Assembly (NCBI GenBank): GCA_024803745.1
Contig: JANJXV010000131.1
Span: 1,901,001-1,965,000, forward strand
DNA from: Megascapheus bottae
Lineage: Eukaryota > Chordata > Mammalia > Rodentia > Geomyidae
Direction: 5' to 3'
Length of the DNA stretch: 64,000 bases
Positions 1 to 10,041 of this stretch are shown one piece after another. Under the pieces are notes generated by a model. The model was not told the DNA's origin, made no database searches, and worked only from the letters and a program-made list of their open reading frames with translations. Made by a program: the position numbers and the translations under genes. Numbering within the stretch: position 1 is the first letter of the stretch; each line of letters begins with the position of its first letter.

Positions 1-743
1 ACTGTTAGGGTTAGGGTTAGGGTTAGGGTAAGGATATGTGTTAGGGTTTGGGTTAGGGTTAGGGTTAGAGTGAGGTTAAGGGTATGTGTTAGGGTTAGTG
101 TTAGGGTTAAGGTAAGTGTAAGGGTTAGGGTGAGGGTTAGGGTTGGGGTTAAGTTTAGGGTAAGGTTTAGGGTTAGGGTTAGGGTAAGGGTAAGGTTTTG
201 GGTTAGGGTTAGCGTTAGGGTTAGGGTAAGGGTAAGGGTTAGGGTTAGGGTTAGGGTTAAGTTTAAGTTTAGAGTTAGGTTTAGGGTTAGGGTTAGGGTT
301 AAGGTTGAGGTTAGGGTTAGGGTTAGAGTAAGGGTTAGGATTAGTGTTAGGGTAAGTGTTAGGGTTAGGGTTATGGTTAGGGTTAGAGTTAGGGTTAAAG
401 TTAGGGTAAGGGTAAGGGTTAGGGTTTGGATTAGGGTAAGGATAAGGGTTAGGGTTAGCGTTAGGATTACTGTTAGGGTTAGGGTTAGGGTTAGGGTAAG
501 GATATGTGTTAGGGTTTGGGTTAGGGTTAGGGTTAGAGTGAGGTTAAGGGTATGTGTTAGGGTTAGGGTTAGGGTTAAGGTAAGTGTAAGGGTTAGGGTG
601 AGGGTTAGGGTTGGGGTTAAGTTTAGGGTAAGGTTTAGGGTTAGGGTTAGGGTAAGGGTAAGGTTTTGGGTTAGGGTTAGCGTTAGGGTTAGGGTAAGGG
701 TAAGGGTTAGGGTTAGGGTTAGGGTTAAGTTTAGGTTTAGAGT
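1..743 (+). repeat. 468-bp tandem pair inside A copy 1
   Basis: Positions 1 to about 275 repeat at 469 to about 743: both begin ACTGTTAGGG and share AAGGATATGTG, the GTGAGGTTAAGGGTATGTG stretch and the GGTTGGGGTTAAG stretch. The period of 468 is 78 hexamers. The same pair is complete at 4,923-5,835. Right edge: the copies diverge after about 275/743. Confidence 0.9.
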
Positions 744-1923
744 TAGGGTAAGGGTAGAGGTTAGGGTTAGGGTGAGGTTTAGGGTTAGGATAAGGGTAAG
801 GTTTGGTGTTAGGCTTAGGGTTAGCCTTAGGGGTTACAGTTAGACTTAGGGTTAGGGTTAGGGTAAGGGTAAGGGTTAGGTTTAGTGTTAGAGTTAGGTT
901 GAAGGTCAGGGTTAGTGTTAGGGTTACGGTAAGGATAAGGGTTAGGATTAAGGTTAGGTTTAGGGGTAGGGTTCGGATTAGGGTTAAGGTTAGGGTTAGG
1001 GTGAGGGTAAGGGTAAGGTTTAGGGTTAGGGTTACGCTAAGGGTAAGGGTTAGGGTTAGGGTTAGGGTTAGGTTTAGGGTTAGGGTTAGGGTTAGGTTTA
1101 GGGTTAGGGTTAGGGTTAGGGTTAGGGTAAGGGTAAGGGTTAGGGTTAGAATTATGGTTAGGGATAGGGTAAGGGTTAGGGTTAGGGTTAGGGTTAAGGT
1201 TAGGGTTAGGGTTAGGGTTAAGGTTAGGGTTAGAGTGAGGGTGAGTGTATGTGTTAGGGTTAGGGTTAGGGTTAAGGTAAGGGTAAGGGTTAGGGTCAGG
1301 GTTAGGGTTGGGGTTAGTTTTAGGGTAAGGGTTAGGGTTAGGGTTAGGGTAAGGGTAAGGTTTAGGGTTAGGTTAGCGTTAGGGTTAGGGTAAGGGTAAG
1401 GGTTAGGGTTAGGGTTAGGGTTAAGGTTAGGTTTAGAGTTAGGGTAAAGGTAGAGGTTAGGGTTAGGGTGAGGGTTAGGGTTAGGATAAGGGTAAGGGTT
1501 AGCGTTAGGGTTAGGGTTAGCCTTAGGGGTTACAATTAGAATTAGGGTTAGGGTTAGGGTAAGGGTAAGGGTTAGGTTTAGTGTTAGAGTTAGGTTGAAG
1601 GTTAGGGTTAGTGTTAGGGTTACGGTAAGGATAAGGGTTAGGATTAAGGTTAGGTTTAGGGGTAGGGTTCAGATTAGGGTTAAGGTTAGGGTTAGGGTGA
1701 GGGTAAGGGTAAGGTTTAGGGTTAGGGTTACGCTAAGGGTAAGGGTTAGGGTTAGGGTTAGGGTTAGGTTTAGGGTTAGGGTTAGGGTTAGGTTTAGGGT
1801 TAGGGTTAGGGTTAGGGTTAGGGTAAGGGTAAGGGTTAGGGTTAGAATTAGGGTTAGGGATAGGGTAAGGGTTAGGGTTAGGGTTAGGGTTAAGTTTAGG
1901 GTTAGGGTTAGGGTACGGGTAAG
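532..1923 (+). repeat. 696-bp tandem pair inside A copy 1
   Basis: CCTTAGGGGTTACA occurs at 825 and again at 1,521, and the following 350 bp (841-1,190 and 1,537-1,886) align with only scattered differences. The first half of the second copy (about 1,228-1,520) is a more diverged version of about 532-824. The 696-bp period is 116 hexamers. Only one such unit is present in the sister block at 5,091-7,230, so this is a length polymorphism between duplicated blocks. The edges are approximate. Confidence 0.85.
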
Positions 1924-2286
1924 GGTTAGAGTTAGGATTAGCGTTAGGGATAGTGTAAGGTTTAGTGTTAGGGTTAGGGATAGGGTTCGGTTTAGGGTTA
2001 GGGTAGGGATAAGGGTTAGGGTTACTGTTAGGGTTAGGTTTAGGGTTGGGGTTAAGGTTAGATTTAGTGTTAGGGCAAGTGTTCGGGTTAGGGTTAGGGT
2101 TAGGGTTAGGTTTCGGTTTAGGGTTAGGGTTAGCGTTAGTGTTAGGGTTAGGGTTAGGGTTAATGTTAAGTTTAGGGTTAGGGTTCGGGTAAGGGTTAGG
2201 GTAAGGATATGTGTTAGGTTAGGGTTAGGGTTAGGGTTAGGGTTAAGGTAAGGGTAAGGGTTAGGGTTAGGGTTAGGGTTAAGGTT

Positions 2287-3320
2287 AGGTTTAGGGTTAG
2301 GGTAAGCGTAAGGGTTCGCGTTAGGGTTAGGGTTAGGCTTAGGGGTTATGGTTAGGGTTAGGGTTAGGGTTAGTTTAAGGGTAAGGATTAGGTTTATGGT
2401 TAGAGATAGGTTTAGGGTTAGGGTTAGTGTTAGGGTAAGGATAAGGGTTAGGGTTAAGATTAGGGTTAGGTTTGGGTTCGGGTTAGGGTTAGGGTGAGGG
2501 TTAAGGTAAGGGTAAGTGTTAGGGTTAGGTTTAGGGATAGGGTTAAGTTTACAGTAAGGGTTAGGGTTAGGGTTAGGGTAAGGGTAAGGTTTAGGGTTAG
2601 GGTTAGGGTTAGGGTAAGGGTAAGGGTTAGGTTTAGGGATAGGGTTAAGGTTAGGTTTAGGGTTAGGGTAAGCGTAAGGGTTAGCGTTAGGGTTAGGGTT
2701 AGGCTTAGGGGTTACGGTTAGGGTTAGGGTTAGGGTTAGTTTAAGGGTAAGAATTAGGTTTAGGGTTAGAGATAGGTTTAGGGTTAGGGTTAGTGTTAGG
2801 GTAAGGATAAGGCTTAGGGTTAAGGTTAAGGTTAGGTTTGGGTTCGGGTTAGGATTAGGGTGAGGGTAAGGGTAATGGTTAGGGTTAGGTTTAGGGTTAA
2901 AGTTAGCCTAAGGGTAAGGGTTAGGGTTAGGGTTAGGGTTAGGTTTAGGGTTAGGGTTAGGGTTAGGGTTAGGGTTAGGGTAAGTGTTAGGGTTAGGGTT
3001 AAGGTGAGGTTTAGGGCTAGGGTTAGTGTAAGGGTAAGGGTAAGGGTTAGGGTTAGGGTAAGGGTTAGGGTAAGGGTTAGGGTTAGATTTAGTGTTAGGG
3101 TAAGTGTTATGGTTAGTGTTAGGGTTATGGTTAGCGTTAGTGTTAGGGTTAGGGATAGTGTTAGGGTTAGGGTTAGGGTTAGGGTTAGGGTTAGGGTTAA
3201 GGTAAGGGTAAGGTTTAGGGTTAGGGTTAGGGTTAGGGTAAGTGTTAGGGTTACGGTTAGGGTTAGGTTTAGGGTTGGGGTTAAGTTTAGATTTAGGGTT
3301 AGGGTAAGGGTAAGTTTTAG
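2287..3320 (+). repeat. 366-bp tandem modules and linker to the next block
   Basis: The module with GGCTTAGGGGTTA followed by GGGTTAGTTTAAGGGTAAG occurs at 2,336 and 2,702, 366 bp apart. Further right, 2,860-2,930 carries TTAAAGTTAGCCTAAGGG, which recurs at about 45,515, in changed form at about 46,640 and again at about 50,172. From about 2,930 to 3,320 I see only variant hexamers with no strong landmark. Confidence 0.75.
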
Positions 3321-4926
3321 GGTTAGGTTTAGGGTTAGGGTTAGCGTTAGGATAAGGGTAAGTGTTAGGGTTAAGGTTAGGGTTAAGGTAAGGGTAAGGT
3401 TTAGGGTTAGGGTTAGGGTTAGGGTAAGTGTTAGGGTAAGGGTTAGGGTTAGGGTTAGTTTTAGAGTTGGGGTTAAGGTTACGGTTAGGGTTAGGTTTAG
3501 GGTTAGTTTTAAGGTTAGGGGTTAGGTTTAGGGTTAGGGTTAGGTTTAGGTTTACGGTTAGGGTAAGGGTAAGGGTTAGGTTTAGGGTAAGGGTTAGGGT
3601 TAGGGTTAGGGTAAGGGTAAGTGTTAGGGACAGGGTAGGTTAGGGTAAGGGTTACAGTTAGGGTTAGGGTTAGGGTAAGGGTATGTTGTAGGGTTATGCT
3701 TAGGGTTAGGGTTAGAGTTAGGGTAAGGGTAAGTGTTAGGTTTAGGGCTAGGGTTAGGGTTAGGGTTAAGGTTGAGGTTAGGGTTAGGGTTTGGGTTAGG
3801 GTTAGGGTTAGGGTAAGGGTAAGGGTTTGGGTGAGGGGCAGGGTTAGGTTTAGGCTAAGGGTAAGGGTTAGGGTTAGGGTTAGGGTTAGGTTTAGGGTTA
3901 GGGTTAGGGTTAGGGTTAGGGTAAGGGTTAGGGTTAAGTTTAGGGTTAGGGTTAGGTTTAGGGTTAGGGTTAGGGTTAAGGTTGAGGTTAGGGTTAGGGT
4001 TAGGTTTAGGTTAAGAGTTAGGGTTAATGTAAGGGTTAGGGTTAGGGTTAGGGTTAGGGTACTGGTAATGGTAAGGGTTAGGGTTAGGGTTAGGTTAAGG
4101 TTGAGGTTAGGGTTAGGTTTAGGGTTAGGGTTAGCGTTAGGATAAGGGTAAGTGTTAGGGTTAGGGTTAGGGTTAAGGTAAGGGTAAGGTTTAAGGTTAG
4201 GGTTAGGGTTAGGGTAAGTGTTAGGGTAAGGGTTAGGGTTAGGGTTAGGTTTCGAGTTGGGGTTAAGGTTACGGTTAGGGTTAGGTTTAGGGTTAGTTTT
4301 AAGGTTAGGGGTTAGGTTTAGGGTTAGGGTTAGGTTTAGGTTTAGGGTTAGGGTAAGGGTAAGGGTTAGGTTTAGGGTAAGGGTTAGGGTTAGGGTTAGG
4401 GTAAGGGTTAGGTTTAGTATTAGGGTTAGGGTAAGGGTAAGTGTTAGGGACAGGGTAGGTTAGGGTAAGGGTTACAGTTAGGGTTAGGGTTAGGGTAAGG
4501 GTATGTTGTAGGGTTATGCTTAGGGTTAGGGTTAGAGTTAGGGTAAGGGTAAGTGTTAGGGTTAGGGCTAGGGTTAGGATTAGGGTTAAGGTTGAGGTTA
4601 GGGTTATGGTTTGGGTTAGGGTTAGGGTTAGGGTAAGGGTAAGGGTTTGGGTGAGGGGCAGGGTTAGGTTTAGGCTAAGGGTAAGGGTTAGGGTTAGGGT
4701 TAGGGTTAGGTTTAGGGTTAGGGTTAGGGTTAGGGTTAGGGTAAGGGTTAGGGTTAAGTTTAGGGTTAGGGTTAGGTTTAGGGTTAGGGTTAGGGTTAAG
4801 GTTGAGGTTAGGGTTAGGGTTAGGTTTAGGTTAAGAGTTAGGGTTAATGTAAGGGTTAGGGTTAGGGTTAGGGTTAGGGTTAGGGTACGGGTAATGGTAA
4901 GGGTTAGGGTTAGGGTTAGGTTAAGG
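3321..4926 (+). repeat. 790/820-bp tandem duplication
   Basis: Copy 1 is about 3,321-4,110 and copy 2 about 4,111-4,926. The offset is 790 until about 3,610, then 820, because copy 2 carries an extra 30 bp (five hexamers) at about 4,400-4,430. Shared private features are GGGACAGGGTAGGTTAGGG (3,627 and 4,447), GTATGTTGTAGGGTTATGC (3,681 and 4,501) and GTTTAGGTTAAGAGTTAGGG (about 4,000 and 4,830). The second copy runs directly into the 468-bp tandem pair. Confidence 0.9.
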
Positions 4927-5835
4927 TTGAGGTTAGGGTTAGGGTTAGAGTAAGGGTTAGGATTAGTGTTAGGGTAAGTGTTAGGGTTAGGGTTATGGTT
5001 AGGGTTAGAGTTAGGGTTAAAGTTAGGGTAAGGGTAAGAGTTAGGGTTTGGATTAGGGTAAGGATAAGGGTTAGGGTTAGCGTTAGGATTACTGTTAGGG
5101 TTAGGGTTAGGGTTAGGGTAAGGATATGTGTTAGGGTTTGGGTTAGGGTTAGGGTTAGAGTGAGGTTAAGGGTATGTGTTAGGGTTAGTGTTAGGGTTAA
5201 GGTAAGTGTAAGGGTTAGGGTGAGGGTTAGGGTTGGGGTTAAGTTTAGGGTAAGGTTTAGGGTTAGGGTTAGGGTAAGGGTAAGGTTTTGGGTTAGGGTT
5301 AGCGTTAGGGTTAGGGTAAGGGTAAGGGTTAGGGTTAGGGTTAGGGTTAAGTTTAAGTTTAGAGTTAGGTTTAGGGTTAGGGTTAGGGTTAAGGTTGAGG
5401 TTAGGGTTAGGGTTAGAGTAAGGGTTAGGATTAGTGTTAGGGTAAGTGTTAGGGTTAGGGTTATGGTTAGGGTTAGAGTTAGGGTTAAAGTTAGGGTAAG
5501 GGTAAGGGTTAGGGTTTGGATTAGGGTAAGGATAAGGGTTAGGGTTAGCGTTAGGATTACTGTTAGGGTTAGGGTTAGGGTTAGGGTAAGGATATGTGTT
5601 AGGGTTTGGGTTAGGGTTAGGGTTAGAGTGAGGTTAAGGGTATGTGTTAGGGTTAGGGTTAGGGTTAAGGTAAGTGTAAGGGTTAGGGTGAGGGTTAGGG
5701 TTGGGGTTAAGTTTAGGGTAAGGTTTAGGGTTAGGGTTAGGGTAAGGGTAAGGTTTTGGGTTAGGGTTAGCGTTAGGGTTAGGGTAAGGGTAAGGGTTAG
5801 GGTTAGGGTTAGGGTTAAGTTTAGGTTTAGAGTTA
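4923..5835 (+). repeat. 468-bp tandem pair, complete version
   Basis: AAGGTTGAGG at 4,923 and 5,391 marks the start of each copy, and ACTGTTAGGG at 5,091 and 5,559 confirms the period of 468. The copies match until about 5,367/5,835, where the first continues TTTAGGGTTAGGG and the second AGGGTAAGGG. The second copy overlaps the left part of A copy 2. Confidence 0.9.
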
Positions 5836-7183
5836 GGGTAAGGGTAGAGGTTAGGGTTAGGGTGAGGTTTAGGGTTAGGATAAGGGTAAGGTTTGGTGTT
5901 AGGCTTAGGGTTAGCCTTAGGGGTTACAGTTAGACTTAGGGTTAGGGTTAGGGTAAGGGTAAGGGTTAGGTTTAGTGTTAGAGTTAGGTTGAAGGTCAGG
6001 GTTAGTGTTAGGGTTACGGTAAGGATAAGGGTTAGGATTAAGGTTAGGTTTAGGGGTAGGGTTCGGATTAGGGTTAAGGTTAGGGTTAGGGTGAGGGTAA
6101 GGGTAAGGTTTAGGGTTAGGGTTACGCTAAGGGTAAGGGTTAGGGTTAGGGTTAGGGTTAGGTTTAGGGTTAGGGTTAGGGTTAGGTTTAGGGTTAGGGT
6201 TAGGGTTAGGGTTAGGGTAAGGGTAAGGGTTAGGGTTAGAATTATGGTTAGGGATAGGGTAAGGGTTAGGGTTAGGGTTAGGGTTAAGTTTAGGGTTAGG
6301 GTTAGGGTACGGGTAAGGGTTAGAGTTAGGATTAGCGTTAGGGATAGTGTAAGGTTTAGGGTTAGGGTTAGGGATAGGGTTCGGTTTAGGGTTAGGGTAG
6401 GGATAAGGGTTAGGGTTACTGTTAGGGTTAGGTTTAGGGTTGGGGTTAAGGTTAGATTTAGTGTTAGGGCAAGTGTTCGGGTTAGGGTTAGGGTTAGGGT
6501 TAGGTTTCGGTTTAGGGTTAGGGTTAGCGTTAGTGTTAGGGTTAGGGTTAGGGTTAATGTTAAGTTTAGGGTTAGGGTTCGGGTAAGGGTTAGGGTAAGG
6601 ATATGTGTTAGGTTAGGGTTAGGGTTAGGGTTAGGGTTAAGGTAAGGGTAAGGGTTAGGGTTAGGGTTAGGGATAGGGTTAAGTTTACAGTAAGGGTTAG
6701 GGTTAGGGTTAGGGTAAGGGTAAGATTTAGGGTTAGGGTTAGGGTTAGGGTTAGGGTAAGGGTAAGGGTTAGGGTTAGGGTTAAGGTTAGGTTTAGGGTT
6801 AGGGTAAGCGTAAGGGTTAGCGTTAGGGTTAGGGTTAGGCTTAGGGGTTACGGTTAGGGTTAGGGTTAGGGTTAGTTTAAGGTTAAGGATTAGGTTTAGG
6901 GTTAGAGATAGGGTTAGGGTTAGGGTTAGTGTTAGGGTAAGGATAAGGGTTAGGTTTAAGATTAGGGTTAGGTTTGGGTTCGGGTTAGGGTTAGGGTGAG
7001 GGTTAAGGTAAGGGTAAGGGTTAGGGTTAGGGTTAGGGATAGGGTTAAGTTTACAGTAAGGGTTAGGGTTAGGGTTAGGGTAAGGGTAAGGTTTAGGGTT
7101 AGGGTTAGGCTTAAGGTTAGGTTTAGGGTTAGGGTAAGGGTAAGGGTTAGCGTTAGGGTTAGGTTTAGGCTTAGGGGTTACGG

Positions 7184-7214
<31 letters not shown>

Positions 7215-7230
7215 AAGGATTAGTTTTATG
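5091..7230 (+). repeat. A-family block, copy 2
   Basis: Sister of 1-2,760. It lacks the extra 696-bp unit and has a 108-bp block (about 6,665-6,780, containing GGGATAGGGTTAAGTTTACAG) that copy 1 lacks at that place. Landmarks: CCTTAGGGGTTACAG at 5,915, AAGGATATGTG at 5,119, 5,587 and about 6,597, and GGCTTAGGGGTTACGG at 6,838 and 7,168, here 330 bp apart instead of 366. The identity in the first 1.2 kb implies a recent event. Confidence 0.9.
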
Positions 7231-7730
7231 GTTAGAGTTAGGTTTAGGGTTAGGGTTAGTGTTAGGGTAAGGGTTAGGTTATGGTAAGGTTAAGTGTTAG
7301 CGTTAGGATAAGGGTAAGGGTTAGGGTTAGGGTTAGGGTTAGGGTTAAGATAAGGGTAAGGGTTAGGGTTAAAGTTTGGTTTAGGGTAAGGGTTAGGGTT
7401 AGGGTTAGGGTAAGGGTAAGGTTTAGGGTTAGGGTTAGGTTTAGGGTCAGGATAAGAGTAAGGGTAAGGGTTAGGGTTAGGTTTAGTGTTAGGGTTAAGG
7501 TAAGGGTAAGGGTTAAGCTTAGGGTAAGGGTTAGTTTTAGGTTTAGGGTTGGGTTCAGGTTTATGTTTAGGGTTAGTGTAACGGTAATGTTAGGGTTAGA
7601 GTTAGGGTAAGGGTTAGGGTTAGCGTTAGGCTTAGGGTAGGGTTTAGGGTAAGGGTAAGTGTTAGGGTTAGGGTTAGGATAAGGGTAAGGGTTAGGGTTA
7701 GGATTAGGGTTAGGCTTAGGGTTAGGGTTA
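7231..7730 (+). repeat. Junction between A and U families
   Basis: About 500 bp of strongly mutated hexamers, including GGTTTATGTTTAGGGTTAG near 7,559 and GTAACGGTAATGTTAGGG near 7,578. I found no good match elsewhere in the window. Nothing gene-like is visible. Confidence 0.6.
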
Positions 7731-10008
7731 GGAATAGGGTTAGGGTTAGGGTAGTGTAAGTGTTAGGGTTAGGGTTAGGGCAGGTTTAGTGTTAGTTTTA
7801 GGGTTAGGGTTAGGGTAAGGGTAATGCTTAGGGTTAGGGTTAGGGTTAAGGTTAGGTTTAGGGTTAGGGTTAGGTTTAGGTTTAGGGTTAGGGTTGGGGG
7901 TAGAGTTAGGTTTAGGGTTAGGGTAAGGGTAAGGTTTAGGTTTAAGATTCGGTTTAGTGTTATGATAAGTGTTATGGTTAGGTGTTAGCGTTTGGGTTAG
8001 GGTTCGGGTAAGGGTTAGGGTTAGGGTTAGTGTTAGGTTAAGGGTAAGTGTTAGCGTTAGAGTTAAGTTTAGGGTAAGTGTTAGGGTAAGGGTCAGGGTT
8101 AGGGTTAGGTTTAGGGCTGGGGTTAAGTTTAGGGATAGGGTTAGGGTAAGGGTAAGGGTTAGGGTTAGAGTTAGGGTGAGGGTAAGTGTTAGGTTTAGGT
8201 TTAGGGTTAGGGATAGGGTAAGGGTAAGGGTTAGGGGTAGGGGTAGGGGTAGTTTTAGGGTTAGGATTAGGGTTAGGTTTAGGGTAAGGTTTAGGGTTAG
8301 GGTTAGGGTAAGGGTAAGGATTAGGTTTAGAGGTAGGGTTAATGTTAGGTTTAGGGTTAGGTTAAGGGTAAGGGTTAGGTTTAGGGTTAGGGTTAGGGTT
8401 AGGGAAAGGATAAGGTTTAGGATTAGGGTTAGGGTTAGGGTTAGGGTTAGGGTTAGCATTAAGGTTAGGTTTAGTGTTAGGGTTAGGGTAAGGGTTAGGG
8501 TTAGGGTTAGGATAAGGGTAGGTGTTAGGGTTAGGGTTAGGGTTAAGGTAAGTGTAAGGGTTAGGGTTAGGGTTAGGGATAGGTTAGGTTTAGGATAAGG
8601 GTTAGGGTTAGGGTTAGGGTAAGGGTAAGGTTTAGGGTTTGGGTTAGGGTAAGGGATAGGGTTAGGGTTAGGGTGAGGTTTAGGGTTAGGGTTAAGTTAA
8701 GGGTAAGGGTTAGGGTTAGGGTTAGGGTTAGTGTTAAGGTAAGGGTAAGGGTTAGGGTTAGGGTTACGGTTAGGGTTAAGTTTAGGGTTAGTGTTAGGGT
8801 TAGGGTTAGGGTTAGTGTTAAGGTAAGGGTAAGGGTTAGGGTTACGGTTAGGGTTAAGTTTAGGGTTAGGGTTAGGGTTAGGGTAAGGTTTAGGGTTAGG
8901 GTTAGGGTTACGGTTAGCATTAAGGTTAGGTTTAGTGTTAGGGTTAGGGTAAGGGTTAGGGTTAGGGTTAGGATAAGGGTAAGGGTTAGGGTTACAGTTA
9001 GGGTTAGTGTTAGGGTTAGGGTAAGGGTTAGGGTTAGGGTTCGGATAAGGGTAAGGGTTAGGGTTACGGTTAGGATTAGGCTTAGGGTTTTGGTTTAGGG
9101 TTAATGTTAGGGTTAGGGTAGGGTAAGGGTTAGGGTTAGGGTTAGGGTTAGTATTAGGATTAGGTTTAGGTTTGTAGTTAGGGTAAGGTTAATGGTTAGG
9201 ATTAGGGTAAGAGTTAAGGTTATGGTTAGGGTTAGGGTTATGGTTAGGTTTAGGGTAAGGGCAAGGGTTAGGGTTAGTGTTAGGGTCAAGTTTAGGTTAG
9301 CGTTAGGGTTAGGGTTAGAGTTAGGTTTAGGGTTACGGTAAGGTTAAGGTTTAGGGTTAGGGTTAGGTTAATGTTAGGTTAAGGGTTAGGGTTAGGGGTT
9401 AATGTTTGGGTTAGGGTTAGGGTAAGAGTTAGGGTTAGGGTTAGGTTTAGGGTAAGGGTAAGGGTTAGGGTTAGGGTTAGTGTAAGGGTAAGTGTTAGGG
9501 TTAGGGTTAGGGTTAGGTTTAGGGTAAGGCTTATTGTCAGAGTTAGTGTTAGGGTTAGGGTAAGTGTTAGGGTTATGGTTAGGGTTAGTGTAAGTGTTAG
9601 GGTAAAGGTTAAGGTTAGGGTTAGCTTTAGGCCTGGGGTTAAGGTTAGGGTTAGGGTTAGGGTAAGGGTAAGGGTTAGGGTTAGGGTTAGGGTGAGGGTA
9701 AGTGTTAGGTTTAGGGTTAGGGTTAGGGATAGGGTAAGGGTAAGGGTTAGGGTTATGGGTTAGGGTTAATGTTAGGGTTAGGGTAAGGGTTAGGGTAAGG
9801 GTAAGTGTTAGGGTTAGCGTTAGGGTTAGTGTTCGGTTAAGGGTTATCGTTAGAGTTAGGGTTAGGGTTAGGTAAGTGTTAGGGTTAGGTTTAGGGTTAG
9901 GGTTAGGTAAGGGTAAGGCTTAGGGTTAGGATTAGGGTTAAGGTTAGGTTTAGGGTTATGGTAAGGGTAAGGGTTAGCGTTAGAGTTAGGGTTATGCTTG
10001 TGGGTTAC

Positions 10009-10041
<33 letters not shown>

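Larger units (their letters stand above)
1..2760 (+). repeat. A-family block, copy 1
   Basis: This block recurs at 5,091-7,230. Positions 1-1,197 match 5,091-6,287 (offset 5,090) with no difference that I could find by eye. Positions about 1,894-2,270 match 6,288-6,664 (offset 4,394). Positions about 2,281-2,700 match from about 6,782 (offset about 4,502). The change 5,090 to 4,394 is a 696-bp block present only here; the change 4,394 to 4,502 is a 108-bp block present only in the other copy. Both are multiples of six. Landmarks: AAGGATATGTGTTAGGG at about 29, 497 and 2,203; CCTTAGGGGTTACAG at 825; GGCTTAGGGGTTA at 2,336 and 2,702. The block starts before the window, so its left edge is unknown. 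Confidence 0.9.

Noticed and set aside
25..45. AAGGATATGTG as a TATA-like promoter element
   Set aside because: It is a single AT-rich island made by a few base changes in hexamers and copied with its block. No initiation or coding context follows it.
4995..5933. Open frame repeated almost unchanged at 70-843, ending Arg-Gly-Tyr-Ser
   Set aside because: The conservation is at DNA level and extends through non-frame positions on both sides; it reflects the recent 5,090-bp block duplication. The common end comes from the CCTTAGGGGTTACAG register shift.
7231..7730. Unique sequence or gene remnant at the A/U junction
   Set aside because: More mutated than its surroundings but still made of recognisable hexamers; nothing codes for a recognisable protein or RNA.
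9560..9660. GGCCTGGGGTTAAG near 9,630 as a special regulatory site
   Set aside because: It is a one-base variant of the GGGCTGGGGTTAAG mark found in many other units, so it is a private mutation rather than a separate element.
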